DNA of 64,000 nt from NCBI GenBank assembly GCA_963682055.1, contig OY821741.1, positions 7,261,501 through 7,325,500 of the forward strand, written 5' to 3'. Made by a program: the position numbers and the translations under genes. Below, in pieces: positions 34,009-45,600 of this stretch. The notes under the pieces were generated by a model. That model saw only the letters and a list, made by a program, of their open reading frames with translations, made no database searches and was not told the DNA's origin. The stretch is from Primula veris (lineage: Eukaryota; Streptophyta; Magnoliopsida; Ericales; Primulaceae). The stretch's first letter is position 1. Each line of letters begins with the position of its first letter.

Positions 34009-37000
34009 TTAAGATGAACAGCAACTAAATTTTCCTTTTCTCTCTCTCTCTCTTTTCCACTCTACCAATCGTCGGAGAAAATGCATTACCTAATAAAGTT
34101 ATCAAAAATTACTTAGCAAATAAATCAATAATATTATAAGACCATGATCATATTATTGAGATAAACCAAATAAAGAATGTTGAATTTATATATAGTTTGC
34201 TAACCTCGGGTGGGTCTTGTAAAGAATAAGAAGCATCTGTTTCCTTTGGAATATTAGAAACCAGTATTCCGAGTCCTTGTTTTCTTTTGCGCAACACCTG
34301 ATAATTTAAAAAAAAAACAATTTAATTGAGATTTATGTGAATATATTTGTAGGATTACGAACTTTGTTCAAATTAAAAATTCAACACATTTACTTTAAAA
34401 GCGTCTTCATCAGTACGATCATCCCCAATGTATATAGGATAAACATTCTTTGAATTCTCATAACCTGAAACAACACCAAAAGGAAAATATTACAACAGGC
34501 CGGAATGTTAAATTTTAAACCTTTGTGCTTTTATACGCTTGCATATATATATACATATAAATAGGTATACTTACCAAGTGACTTTAATAAAAATTCAACT
34601 GCATTTCCCTTGTCCCATTTAATTGTTGGTCGGATCTTCAAAACCTTGCGACCTTTTGACGTTCTTAGATTTGGGTAGTTATTGAGTACCGTCTTTACAT
34701 GCTCCTCTAAATAACTCCAATTCTATTATAACAAGGAATATTTAGCTCATTTATTTTAAATAAAACACTTGTAACCATTTTAAAGATTGTTAACTGTAAA
34801 ATCTATGATTTCCATAGATTTAGACAACACTTTTAGAGAGAGAAAATCAAGAAAACGAGAGAAAAAAATTAACCGGATGGTATTTCGTAGTCAGTTATTG
34901 AGCTTATATACTGTTCGTTAGCTGACAGTTATAACAGAATCCATATTTACATCACTGGTCCTTATTGTTCTATAAAACTATTAGATGAGTACCTTATGAT
35001 ATAAAAGCTACAAAATACAACTACATGATATATCTAACACACCCCTCTCAAGGTGGACAATGCAGATTAAGCATTCCCAACTTGGACTTTCGAAAGTTAA
35101 ATAGCTGAAGACCCAAAGCTTTGGTAAATAAGTCTGCAACTTGCGATTTTGAGTTCACATAAAAAGTCCCCAATTCAGCGAACAAAATCCCTAATTCAGC
35201 TAACAAAATCCCCAATTCAGCTAACACCCTAAACCAGCGAACAAAATCCTCACAAAATACAACTAAATGAAAGCTATAAAATCCCCAATTCAGCGAACAA
35301 AATCCCTAATTCAGCTAACATAATCCCCAATTCAGCGAACAAATTCCCCAATTCAGCGAACACCCTAAACCAGCGAACAAAATCCCCACAAAATACAACT
35401 AAATGAAAGCTACAAAATCCCCAATTCAGCTAACATAATCCCCAATTCAGCAAACACCCTAAACCAGCGAACAAAATCCCCACAAAATACAACTAAATAA
35501 AAGCTACAAAATCCCCAATTCAGCTAACATAATCCCCAATTCAGCGAACATAATCCCCAATTCAGCGAACACCCTAAACCAGCGAACAAAATCCCCACAA
35601 AATACAACTAAATGAAAGCTACAAAATCCCCAATTCAGCAAACACCCTAAACCAGCGAACAAAATCCCCACAAAATACAACTAAATAAAAGCTACAAAAT
35701 CCCCACAAAATACAACTAAATAAAAGCTACAAAATCCCCAATTCAGGGAACAAATTCCTCAATTCAGCGAACAGAAACCCTAAACCAGCAAACAAAATAC
35801 AACTAAATGAAAGCTACAAAATCCCCAATTCAGCGAACAAAATCCCCAATTCAGCAAACACCCTAAACCAGCGAACAAAATCCCCACAAAATACAACTAA
35901 ATAAAAGCTACAAAATCCCCAATTCAGCTAACATAATCCCCAATTCAGCGAACACCCTAAACCAGCGAACAAAATCCCCACAAAATACAACTAAATGAAA
36001 GCTACAAAATCCCCAATTCAGCGAATAAAATCCCCAATTCAGCAAACACCCTAAACCAGCGAACAAAATCCCCACAAAATACAACTAAATGAAAGCTACA
36101 AAATCCCCAATTCAGCGAACAAATTCCTCAATTCAGCGAACAGAAACCCTAAACCAGCAAACAAAATACAACTAAATGAAAGCTACAAAATCCTCAATTC
36201 AGCGAACAAATTCCTCAATTCAGCGAACAGAAACCCTAAACCAGCAAACAAAATACAACTAAATGAAAGCTACAAAATCCCCAATTCAGCGAACAAATTC
36301 CTCAATTCAGCGAACAGAAACCCTAAACTAGCAAACAAAATACAACTAAATGAAAGCTACAAAATCCCCAATTCAGGGAACAAATTCCTCAATTCAGCGA
36401 ACAGAAACCCTAAACCAGCAAACAAAAATACAACTAAATGAAAGCTACAAAATCCCCAATTCAGGGAACAAATTCCTCAATTCAGCGAACAGAAACCCTA
36501 AACCAGCGAACAAAATCCCCACAAAATACAACTAAATGAAAGCTACAAAATCCATATTTACATCACTGGTCCTTATTGTTATATAAAACTATAAGATGAG
36601 TATCTTATGATATAAAAGCTACAAAATACAACTAAATGATAGTATATCTTTAACTTTTAATTAAAAACTATTTTCAACAAATTTACCTTTTCGTCAACGC
36701 GGCGAAAGTGTACAGTTACACAGAATTTATTATTTTCGACAAAAGCACCTGGAGTCGTTTTGGTTTTCTCTACCAAAGTATTGTAAATCTGTAATTCATC
36801 AGATAAATTATTAACCATTTCAAAGTAAATAGGGAAAAAATTAGGGAAAATTGTTAAAATGCCTTTGTATCCATCTTAACACATATCCAACCTATACATT
36901 TATCTCTAATTTGCTACCCAACCTAACATTTTTTCTAATTTGGTACCCGACCTAACATTTTTTTCTAATTTGTTACCCAACCTATGAGTTAAAAACCGAT

Positions 37001-40000
37001 GATCGAAAACAGATTGAGTTCCTTAATTGGACTGTATACGTATAGGTTGGGTACCAAATTAGAGCGAAACGTATAGGTTAGATACCAAATTAGAAAAAGT
37101 GTTAGGTTGGGTACCAAATTAGAGCGAAATGTATAGGTTGGGTACCAAATTAGAAAGTGTGTTAGGTTGGGTACTAAATCACTAAAAGTTGATAAGTTAT
37201 GTACCATTTTAGCATTTTTCTCGGAAAAAATAAGTTTGCTTATGCAGCAAAGTGTAATATTACTCAGGATCATGTCACATAGACCACCACCTCACACGCT
37301 AATTTTGTTATTCTATATCGGAATATATCATTTTAAAACAACTTTTTTTTTCAAATTTTGACTATATGCTGATTTTTATTATGTGTAAAATTGAGAAAAA
37401 TATTTTTAGAGTATAACATATTTTTGTGCAAAATTATCAAATTACGCTATCAAATTAACGTTTGTCAAATGTATATGATTTCATGATTAGTTTAGACGGT
37501 GTTATATAAATTGTAAACTTATTATAGTTTGTTACCCAAATTAAAAAAATTGAAACATAAATATTCAAATCGTTAAAAATAGATAGTTTGATTTATCGAA
37601 CGTGTAAAACCCAAAATTAAATATAAATATATGTATAACCTCATCTATCAATGGAAGAAACTCTAAAGCAGGCTGGCACATAACTCTTTGGCTTCCCTGA
37701 CCATACAAATAAATATACAATTATACAATAATAACTACAAAAAAGTAAATAGAGGCTGGATTTTTATACTATATTTTTTCTGAAAAAACGCATAAACCGT
37801 ACATTTTTTGTACGAACCGTACATTTAATCTACGGTTTGGGCTGAATTGCAATTTTTTTGAATTTCAGAGACTGAAATGTAATTTCTGTAAACTTCAGGC
37901 AAACCGTACATTTAATCTACGGTTTGGACTGAATTGCAATTTTTACAAAATGCAGAGACTGAAATGTAATTTCTGCAAACTTCAGCCAAACCGTACATTT
38001 AATCTCTGGTTTGGCTGAAGTTTCCAGAAATTACATTTCAGTCCCTGAATTTCGAAAAACTTGCAAATTAGTCCCAAAAAAACAATTTGAAATTAAACAT
38101 GAATTTTTTTTTATAGAAAAAACTAAATTCCCTATTCGTATATTTAAAATAAAAAGGAACTTTTTATAAAAATTATAAGTCTTTTAAACATAACTTTTTT
38201 ATATAAATCTTTTAAACATGATTTTTTTTTATATAAAATTGGTCAATTCTAACAATCTCTCAAAATAAACACAAACATAGACTTACACAAATATAGATAA
38301 AAAAAAATTAATTTCAAAAAAAAATCAAAAATGTTTAATTTCAAAAGTTTTATTTTTTTGGACTAATTTGCAATTTTTTCGAAATTCAGGGACTGAAATG
38401 TAATTTCTGCAAACTTCAGCCAAACCAGAGATTAAATGTACGGTTTGGCTGAAGTTTGCAGAAATCACATTTCAGTCCCTGCATTTTGTAAAAATTGCAA
38501 TTCAGTCCAAACCGTAGATTAAATGTATGGTTTGCCTGAAGTTTACAGAAATTACATTTCAGTCCCTGAAATTCAAAAAAATTGCAATTCAGCCCAAACC
38601 ATAGATTAAATATACGGTTCGTACAAAAAATATACGGTTTGTGCGTTTTTTCAGAAAAAATGTAGTATAAAAATCCAGTGTTAAGTAAATAATTATGGTA
38701 AGTTAAATGTAGCATTTTTCCCTCACCTGAGCTGGTCCCTGTATGTCCATACCATGACTACCAGCATAGTAAAGCTGGGATAGTCTCACAAAGTCGTAAA
38801 CCTGCAATATTTAAAGCCCATGTCATTTTAAAAATGCTGTACAAAAAAATACGAAAAAAATGGTTTTAAGTTATTTAAGAGTAGTAATGATGGACAAACA
38901 CAAAACTTGCATAGTTTTATAAGAAACTGATATGTCAACTGTACATTATTTCTAAAAAGCAAAATGATGGATCCATGTTCTCTAAAACTAAATTGAGAGT
39001 TTTTTTTTTTTTTTTTTGGTTTTGAAAATGAACAAATTCAGAGTTGACACCTCAAATTTTTGTAGGATATTTTCAAAACTAACTAAATTCAAGTTTTTTG
39101 TTTTGTTTTTGAGAAGGCACAAATTCAGAGTTGACACCTTAAAATTTTGTTGGATATTTTCATTGTCTTTTTTTTGTTGTTGTTGTTTAAGTATTGTATA
39201 TGTGAGAAAATATGTACCTTGGTTCTACTCCTGCCACTGACTATAGTAGTAGGAAAATACTTCGATGCATCGCTCACGGCCTCTCTCATCTGTTGATAAG
39301 AGAAATATAGACATAATTACAATATACTTTCTCAACAGATTAAATGTTTTAAACGAAGTGGCCTAGAGAAGAACGAACCTCGATACTCATAAAAGCCCGG
39401 TCAGGGTCTTCGACAATAGGCGACAAAGTGCCATCATAATCAAGAAACATGAGAATTTGTTTCCCTTGCGATGCTGATATAATCTCATCAAACATTGTCA
39501 AAGTAGAAGGGTGACATACCTTTAAACAAATAAATAATACTCCAAATTAGAAAAAAAAATCCATGGTAAACTTTTTTTTTTTTTTTTTTCAAAGCAAAGG
39601 GACTAAGTACCCCATTATATTCACATAAGTTGGGACCTAATTCAGTCATTACAAGCAACGATCACAGCTTATAAGTAAGCTGTTTACAAAAAAATCCCAA
39701 ACATTCCTACACATTTTCATAAGATCTATACAACACTAGACATTATTATCCAAACTGCAGAAATAAAGGAAATCTAACCAAAAGGAAATATGAATCAAAG
39801 GAAATAATTTAGTAGCTTTTCCTGAAACTTATAAAATCTTCTCTGTCCAAACAGTAAGCCCCATAAAAATCCAGGTAGACTAAGACAGTAAAAGTAATCA
39901 TTTTAAAACACGCAAAAAACGCACAATAACAGTCTAATTAACCCAACAAGTTGTTGTCGTAATAGTCTAATTAACAAAGGGATTGCCTGGTTTGCACATT

Positions 40001-40944
40001 TTAACCAAATAAAGTGACATATATACATATAGAACAAGTCCGAATACTGATAGTAATTAAGAAACTTGATCTGTTGTGCTCTAAACGAGATAAGTCTGAT
40101 AAATTAAGACTTGTAAAAGACAATCAAACAGTTCAACAAAGAAGCACTTGGTAGGTAAGTGGGATGTAAGAACAAATAATACAAAATTCTGAAGATATAA
40201 ATTGTAATTTATTATTTTAAGAGAACTCACTCGCTTAAGGGCAATATTTATTCCAGACTTGTCCAAAGTGCCTGCATATAGAAGAAGAATTCACAGGTAA
40301 TAGAGAGTTAATTGCCAAAATCATTTAACCCTCTTTCTTATCACATTGCTTAATTTCCAGAAAACAAACCCCCTTTTCTAATTACAATGACAAATTATAA
40401 AAGCAGACAAGACAACCCTTCACTTCCCAAAAAATTCAATAGGGTTGCGCTTAAAAATATCAAAATGTTAATAGGGAAATCGTAAATAAAATTAAAGGGT
40501 TCGGAATAGACATGACATGCTCATTCACAATATATTCACTATATCACAAACATAAAACCGTAAAAAATATAAACATAAGCCTAGGACAGAATGATACTTT
40601 ACATAGCAGCATCACAGTTTTCATCACCTCATAAAAATCCAAAAAAAAATAAAAAAAAAAATACTCGAATCCAAGTAAGAACCGAACAAATAAGTTACAC
40701 GCACTAATATTTAGGGAATATACTTACGATCATTTTGAGTGACGGGAATGGGCTTCTTGTTCTTTTTGTTCCAGAGACGCCACCCCCAGTAAAAGAATGG
40801 TGAAACTAAAATGACTATCAGTATCCCCATTGGCATCCACCACCGCCAATCGAATTCTTTGGACGGTGGTGGGGACGGAGACGAAGCAGGGGCTGCGCCA
40901 ACATTTGGAATCCACGTCTCGTCTAAGAGGGATCGTCGCACCAT
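34009..40944 (-). CDS. TPP: Trehalose-6-phosphate phosphatase with a predicted N-terminal membrane anchor
   Basis: Eleven exons (plus coordinates, 5' to 3'): 40944-40728, 40271-40231, 39519-39379, 39289-39218, 38801-38727, 37696-37640, 36788-36687, 34722-34575, 34464-34394, 34297-34205, 34089-34009. All phases agree, giving 365 residues (plant TPPs about 370-385). TPP dephosphorylates trehalose 6-phosphate. HAD motif I is LDYDGTLSP (D113, D115), motif II SGRS (151-154), and the acidic box GDDRTDED (298-305). [44 protein letters not shown] and LRRLVEWK are further family blocks. Exon 1 is unusual: after a Pro/Ser-rich start comes [10 protein letters not shown] then a hydrophobic run to about residue 56 and RLWNKKNKK, a likely single transmembrane segment, where known TPPs have a soluble or plastid-targeted head. 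Exons 3-11 are strong; exons 1-2 rest on phase and splice sites only. Confidence 0.9.
34788..35039 (-). mobile_element. LTR (about 252 bp) of a copia remnant in TPP intron 7
   Basis: On the minus strand it starts TGTTAGATATATC right after a purine tract (GAGAGGGGTG) and ends with GTTAACA, a TGTTA..TAACA pair. It lies just after a RNase H relic, so it is the 3' LTR. Its U3 part recurs at 36546-36650. Confidence 0.65.
35040..35156 (-). pseudogene. Relic of the C-terminal end of a copia RNase H
   Basis: The minus frame reads [18 protein letters not shown] then [13 protein letters not shown] and stop, next to the purine tract. A(D)xxTKAL...KLGM is the usual end of copia pol. The rest of pol is gone and replaced by the adjacent minisatellite. 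Confidence 0.7.
35157..36545. repeat. 1.4-kb minisatellite filling a copia remnant (TPP intron 7)
   Basis: Roughly 16 units of about 70-115 bp (commonly about 94) are built from three blocks: CAAAATACAACTAAATGAAAG with CTACAAAATC; CCCCAATTCAGCGAACA and variants; and CCCTAAACCAGCGAACAAAA. The block AAAAGCTACAAAATACAACTA also occurs in the flanking LTRs (35008-35025 and 36618-36636), so part of the unit is LTR-derived. Adjacent units differ by few bases, implying recent amplification. Confidence 0.9.
36546..36650 (-). mobile_element. Partial second LTR of the same copia remnant
   Basis: TCCATATTTACATCACTGG through ATATAAAAGCTACAAAATAC parallels 34938-35030. It ends TATCTTTAAC where the other copy has TATCTAACA, and the U5 side is missing. 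It closes the nested element on its 5' side. Confidence 0.65.
36838..37220. repeat. Foldback repeat in TPP intron 6, family D
   Basis: Left part: CTAATTTGGTACCCGACCTAACA and two variants in tandem. Right part: the reverse complement type, TGTTAGGTTGGGTACCAAATTAG, in about five tandem copies. Outer ends GGAAAATTGTTAAAATG and CCATTTTAGCATTTTTC also pair. No ORF. Confidence 0.65.
37225..37605. repeat. Foldback family A, copy 2 (TPP intron 6)
   Basis: TTGACTATATGCTGATTTTTATTATGTG, AACGTTTGTCAAA, GATTTCATGATTAG and TTTAGACGG parallel 3320-3480 in order. The left arm is more diverged. Confidence 0.55.
37752..38682. mobile_element. Long-TIR foldback element, Mutator-like by its 9-bp TSD (TPP intron 5)
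   Basis: AAGTAAATA at 37743-37751 is repeated perfectly at 38683-38691. Inside, about 340-bp arms are near-perfect reverse complements (outer CTGGATTTTTATACTA, inner GCAAATTAGTCC/GGACTAATTTGC). Each arm is itself made of two to three tandem units (CTGAAATGTAATTTCTGCAAAC, TTCAGCCAAACCGTACATTT, AATCTACGGTTTGG). The centre of about 235 bp is AT-rich. No transposase is present, so it is non-autonomous. The outermost four bases differ between ends (GAGG versus AACA). Confidence 0.85.
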
Positions 40945-41287
40945 TTCCTTGTATATATATATATATAAAGAGAGAGTGATAGCGTATACGTACTAGTAAT
41001 AGTAATAGTAGTAGCAGTAGTATATATATTTCTTGCTTTCTAGTTTTGTAGTAAATGTTATGTTTAGATTGCATTGAAGCAGGTTTGTCTTGTAGTAAAT
41101 CTTCTACTAATGGACGCAAAATACGCATGCACTTTCCTTTTTTATTATTTCCTACTTTTTTTTTTTACTTTTTACTTTTTACTTTTTATTTTTTATTCCA
41201 CCGTGTGTATATAACTATACTAAGTAAAATTTACATGTGACTATGGTAATATATTTTATTTTAAACATAATATTTAGATTTGATATA

Positions 41288-41481
41288 CACTATAAAAAAA
41301 ATACTCAAATAACGACGGGATTAGTGACGGTATTTTTAGTTACGAGCTTATTAGCGACGGTTTTTATAACGGTTTTGTGACAGTTTAGTCAATTTGCGAC
41401 AGATTTCTGACAGTTTTTTAAATTAGCGACATGCTTGTAACAGCTTTTGACTCTCACTAAATCAAACATTATTTTGTAGTA
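41288..41481. mobile_element. Miniature CACTA-type element (194 bp)
   Basis: Starts CACTATAAAAAAAATA and ends ATTTTGTAGTA (reverse complement TACTACAAAAT), flanked by ATA on both sides (41285-41287, 41482-41484): a 3-bp target duplication as for En/Spm elements. Subterminal repeats of the type TTAGCGACGGTTTTT fill the inside. No ORF. Confidence 0.75.
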
Positions 41482-41720
41482 ATAATTTATTTTGGTTATA
41501 CAGGTTGAAACGAATTTTTAATTAATTTATGCTATATACGTAATTAGGAAAATATAGTGAGTATAAATTGTTAATTAATTAGATTAGATACATTGGTAAT
41601 TATTAAAATAGAGACAAGGTATTTTTAAAGAAATTGGCTAAAATTTGGGTGGTATCTTAAGTTTTGCTTATATTAATAATATGATTCACAACACATACAA
41701 ACCCCTTTAAAATATATTTA

Positions 41721-41923
41721 CTTCGTCTCTAAATAAGTGTCAATTATGAAAAAACATGCAATTTTGACTATTAATTTTCTCATATCTAGATTGTCGGAAA
41801 AAATTCTTTCAAAATATTATGGAATTTAAAATTTTTCATTTCGATAATTTAGATATGAAAAAATGGTTTAGTTAAGTTTATCATGTATTTTCGAAGTGAA
41901 CACTTATTTGATAAGGGTGAGAG
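41721..41923. mobile_element. Stowaway-type MITE upstream of TPP
   Basis: TA is present on both sides (41719-41720, 41924-41925). The left end CTTCGTCTCTAAATAAGTGTC faces CTCTCACCCTTATCAAATAAG (reverse complement of the right end). 203 bp, no ORF. Confidence 0.8.
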
Positions 41924-41984
41924 TACTTCTTACACAAACACAACTTTTTTCTTACTATTTTTCTCCTCTAGAATGTACTTACTA

Positions 41985-42290
41985 CTAGGGATTGGGCCAA
42001 AAACCAGAAAAACCGAACCGATAACCGAATAAAAAAGACCGAAACCGAAAAACCGAAACTTTTTCGGGTCGGTTTCGGTTTACAATAAACCCGAACCGAA
42101 AAAAACCGAAAATCGGAAATACCAAAAATACCGAAAAAGACCGAAACCGGACCGGAAAAACCTGGTCCGGTTCGGTCCAAAAAATAAAAAAAACCAAAAC
42201 CGAAAAAAACCGAACCGAAAAATCTGCTCGGTTTCGGTTTTGCCAAAAACCGAACCGAACCGGACCGATCCCCGCTCTACTTACTACACA
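41985..42290 (+). repeat. CCGAAA-rich dispersed repeat, copy 3
   Basis: Same order of blocks as 2231-2410: GGGCCAAAAACC start, CGATAACCGAA, TGGTCCGGTTCGGTCCAAAA and GCTCGGTTTCGGTTTTGCC. About 300 bp, noncoding. Confidence 0.75.
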
Positions 42291-42677
42291 ACACATAAGT
42301 TTTTTCTTACTATTCTTAATTTTCCTCTAGAATGTACTTTGCTACACAACACACAAGTTTTTTCTTACTATTCTTAATTTTCCTGTAAAATATACTTGCT
42401 ACACAAACACAAGTTTTTTTCCTGTAAAAAAAAAAAGAGATGCTACTGATATCCAATTCACGAGTCAAAATATGTACAAAGCTCGATTTAATAAAAAAAA
42501 TAATCAAAAAAAGAAAATAAAACAGACCAGATAAGTTTGTCCATCCACTTTCATACAAAACTTCATAAAACAAAATAAACTCATATTTATTAATTACAAG
42601 TAGCCATACTTAACCACATCATATCCGCAATATTCCTTTACTCCCTCCAAAGCGGTTTGTTGCAGGCTCTTTTACAA

Positions 42678-45600
42678 TTAAAGCAGACGGAATCCACTTT
42701 CGCTAATCGTTACGCCGCCTAAGCTTGTCTCCCTGCAATATAAACAACATTGTAACAGAAAGGTGGATAGTATAAACATGATTTAGTGTGAGTCTCGTTG
42801 CAGCTTTTACGCTTACAAGCTGGACATTTAAGCTCCAGAAGGTAGGTTCATTCAGCTTAAAGCTTCTAACTCAAGAAGGGGAGGTTCATTCAGCTTATAG
42901 CTTTTAGCTCATCTAGGACAAAAGGTTAGAAAAAACTCAGATTTTAGCTGGTCAAGTAAATGCTGAAACTTTATACCAAAGAAAAAAAACTGGGCTTAGA
43001 CAGGAACAAGGCCCAGAACATTAAAGCAATTCCTAAGAGGCGCATTAGATGCAGTAAATTGTAAACGGAAAAAAATGAAGTGGCAACCGATAGAGCAATC
43101 TTTTTATGTATTCACACAACAGTACTGAAACTAGATTAAAAAATAGAAGGTTTCTCCTTTTGTAGGAATGATAATTCTCTGTGTCTTTATTCACATCAAA
43201 GAGTATGGTATATATACAATTAAGGAGGCCTAATTACAGCCTAAGAATACGCACAATTAAGGAGGCCTAATTACAGCCTAAGAATATGCTAATCCTAATT
43301 ATATTTACAATAATTACGGCTAATACACCCCCGCAGTCGAAACGGGAGGTTCGCGTACGCTGAGACTGTCCCGAAAATCTTGAAAGAGTATGCGCGGAAG
43401 TCCTTTGGTGAAAATGTCGGCTATTTGATAGCGAGACGGGACATGAAGTACTCGAACGTGACCTTTAGCTACTTTCTCACGGACGAAGTGAATATCCATC
43501 TCAATGTGTTTCGTACGCTGATGTTGAACAGGATTTTCAGTGAGATAGATTGCACTTACGTTATCACAATAGACAATGGTAGCAGTTTGTATAGGAACAT
43601 GAAGTTCTAAAAGTAGGTTTCGCAACCAACATGACTCGGCTACTACATTTGCCACACCCCGATATTCGGCTTCAGCACTTGATCGTGAGAGAGTTGGTTG
43701 GCGTTTAGAGGACCATGATATGAGATTGTCGCCGAGAAACACACAATATCCCGAGGTTGACCGTCGTGTGTCAGGACAACCCCCCAATCGGCGTCTGTAT
43801 AGGAGATTAGACGGTTGATGGGTGACTTATATAAATGTAAACCGTGAGTTAAGGTACCTTGAATGTAGCGAAGTATTCGTTTCAGGGCGGCCATATGAGT
43901 TTCTTTAGGATCATGCATGTGGAGGCATATTTGCTGAACTGCGTAGGAAATGTCAGGACGTGTAAACGTCAAATACTGTAGGGCACCGGCTAGACTACGA
44001 TAATTTGTGGGGTCGGTGAAGGGCCGATCGGATGAATGGCTTAGTTTCGGCTGAGTGTCAACCGGGGTGGCACTAGACTTGCATGATGACATTCCTGCAC
44101 GCTCGATAATGTCTTCTGCATACTTCCGTTGGTTAAGAAACAGGCCACTATCATGACGAGTAACCGATATTCCCAAAAAGTAGTGAAGGAGGCCTAAGTC
44201 TTTCATCGCAAATTCCGACGACAGAGATTTCATAATGTGCGTGCGTAGTGTGTCGGAGGAAGTTGTGAGTATTATGTCGTCCACATAGAGCAGAAGATAA
44301 GCAGTGTCGTGGCCTTGTTTATATACAAACAGAGAGTGGTCGGACTTGCTGTGAGTGAAGCCAATAGTGGTGACGTAGTCTGTGAAGCGTTGATACCAGG
44401 CACGGGGGGCTTGCTTTAGACCGTAAAGTGACTTTTTTAGCAAGCAGACATGGTCGGGCTTTTGTGCGTCTCTAAAACCGATCGGTTGATGCATGTATAC
44501 GGTTTCATGTAGTTGACCATGTAGGAAAGCATTCTTAACATCAAGTTGATGGATGGTCCATGATTTGGATAATGCTATGCTTAGAACGGTTCGAATCGTT
44601 GCGGGTTTAACAACCGGACTAAAGGTAGCATCGCAATCCACGCCAACGTGTTGAGACCTGCCATCACCAACAAGACGAGCTTTGTATCGCTCAAAAGATC
44701 CATCAGATTTAGTTTTATGACGAAAAATCCACATGCATCGTATAACGTTAACATTACTGGGCCTAGGAACTAACACCCACGTCTCATTTTGAATTAAAGC
44801 GTTAAACTCATCGAGCATGGCGGTTTTCCAATTCGGGTCGGACAAGGCGATTTTGGGATTCTTTGGAAGTGGAGAAGTGGTAGTGTTGGTGTTAAGGTTA
44901 AAAAGACGTCTGGGTTGGATAATCCCATTCATACCGCGTGTCGTGATGGAACGGGGATTGGGTGCAGGTGCGGGTGGTGTTATAGAGGCCGGGCTGGAAG
45001 ATGTGGGTGAAGTTGAGTTGGAGTCGGTTTGGGTTGGTGGAGTAATGGGCTGACGAGAACGACGGCTATAAATTTGTTGGATTGGAGGTCGGGTTTGGGT
45101 GATTGAAGGAGGAGTGGGATTGACTATTTGGTTTATTGAGGATTGCTGGACTGGGCCGGTTGTGGATTGTTGGACTGGGGAATGGGCTGGATGAGTAGTG
45201 GGGTTGTGGGCTGCTGGAGAGTTGTGGGCGGGTGGAGTGGTGTGGATAGTTGAGGATGAGGGTGAAGTGGGTAATTGCGTAGCGGTTGGAGTGGGAGAAA
45301 TTGTACGAACCGGTGGGTCAAAAATGTCATAATTCTGAAGAGTGGGTTCGAGTTGTGTGGAGAACGGGAATTGTGTTTCATGAAAGATGACATGGCGGGA
45401 AATGATGATTTTTCGAGTGGAGATATTATAGCACTTATAGCCTCGGTGATTAGTAGGATAACCGAGAAACACACAAGGAGTAGAGCGGGGTTGCAGTTTG
45501 TTTATAGCGTTGGGTGGGAAGAGAGGATAGCATAAGCAACCAAACACTTTGATATCTTTGTAAGACGGTTGGCGATGGTATAGTAATTGGGTGGGCGAGG

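Noticed and set aside
34186..34297. TPP ending by read-through of exon 10 into the intron
   Set aside because: A proper acceptor at 34089 leads in phase to LRRLVEWK, the conserved TPP C-terminus, and a stop at 34009.
35157..36545. CRISPR-like look of regularly repeated short blocks
   Set aside because: The spacers are themselves repeats, the unit is composite and variable, the flanks are copia LTR pieces, and the genome is a plant nuclear one. It is a minisatellite.
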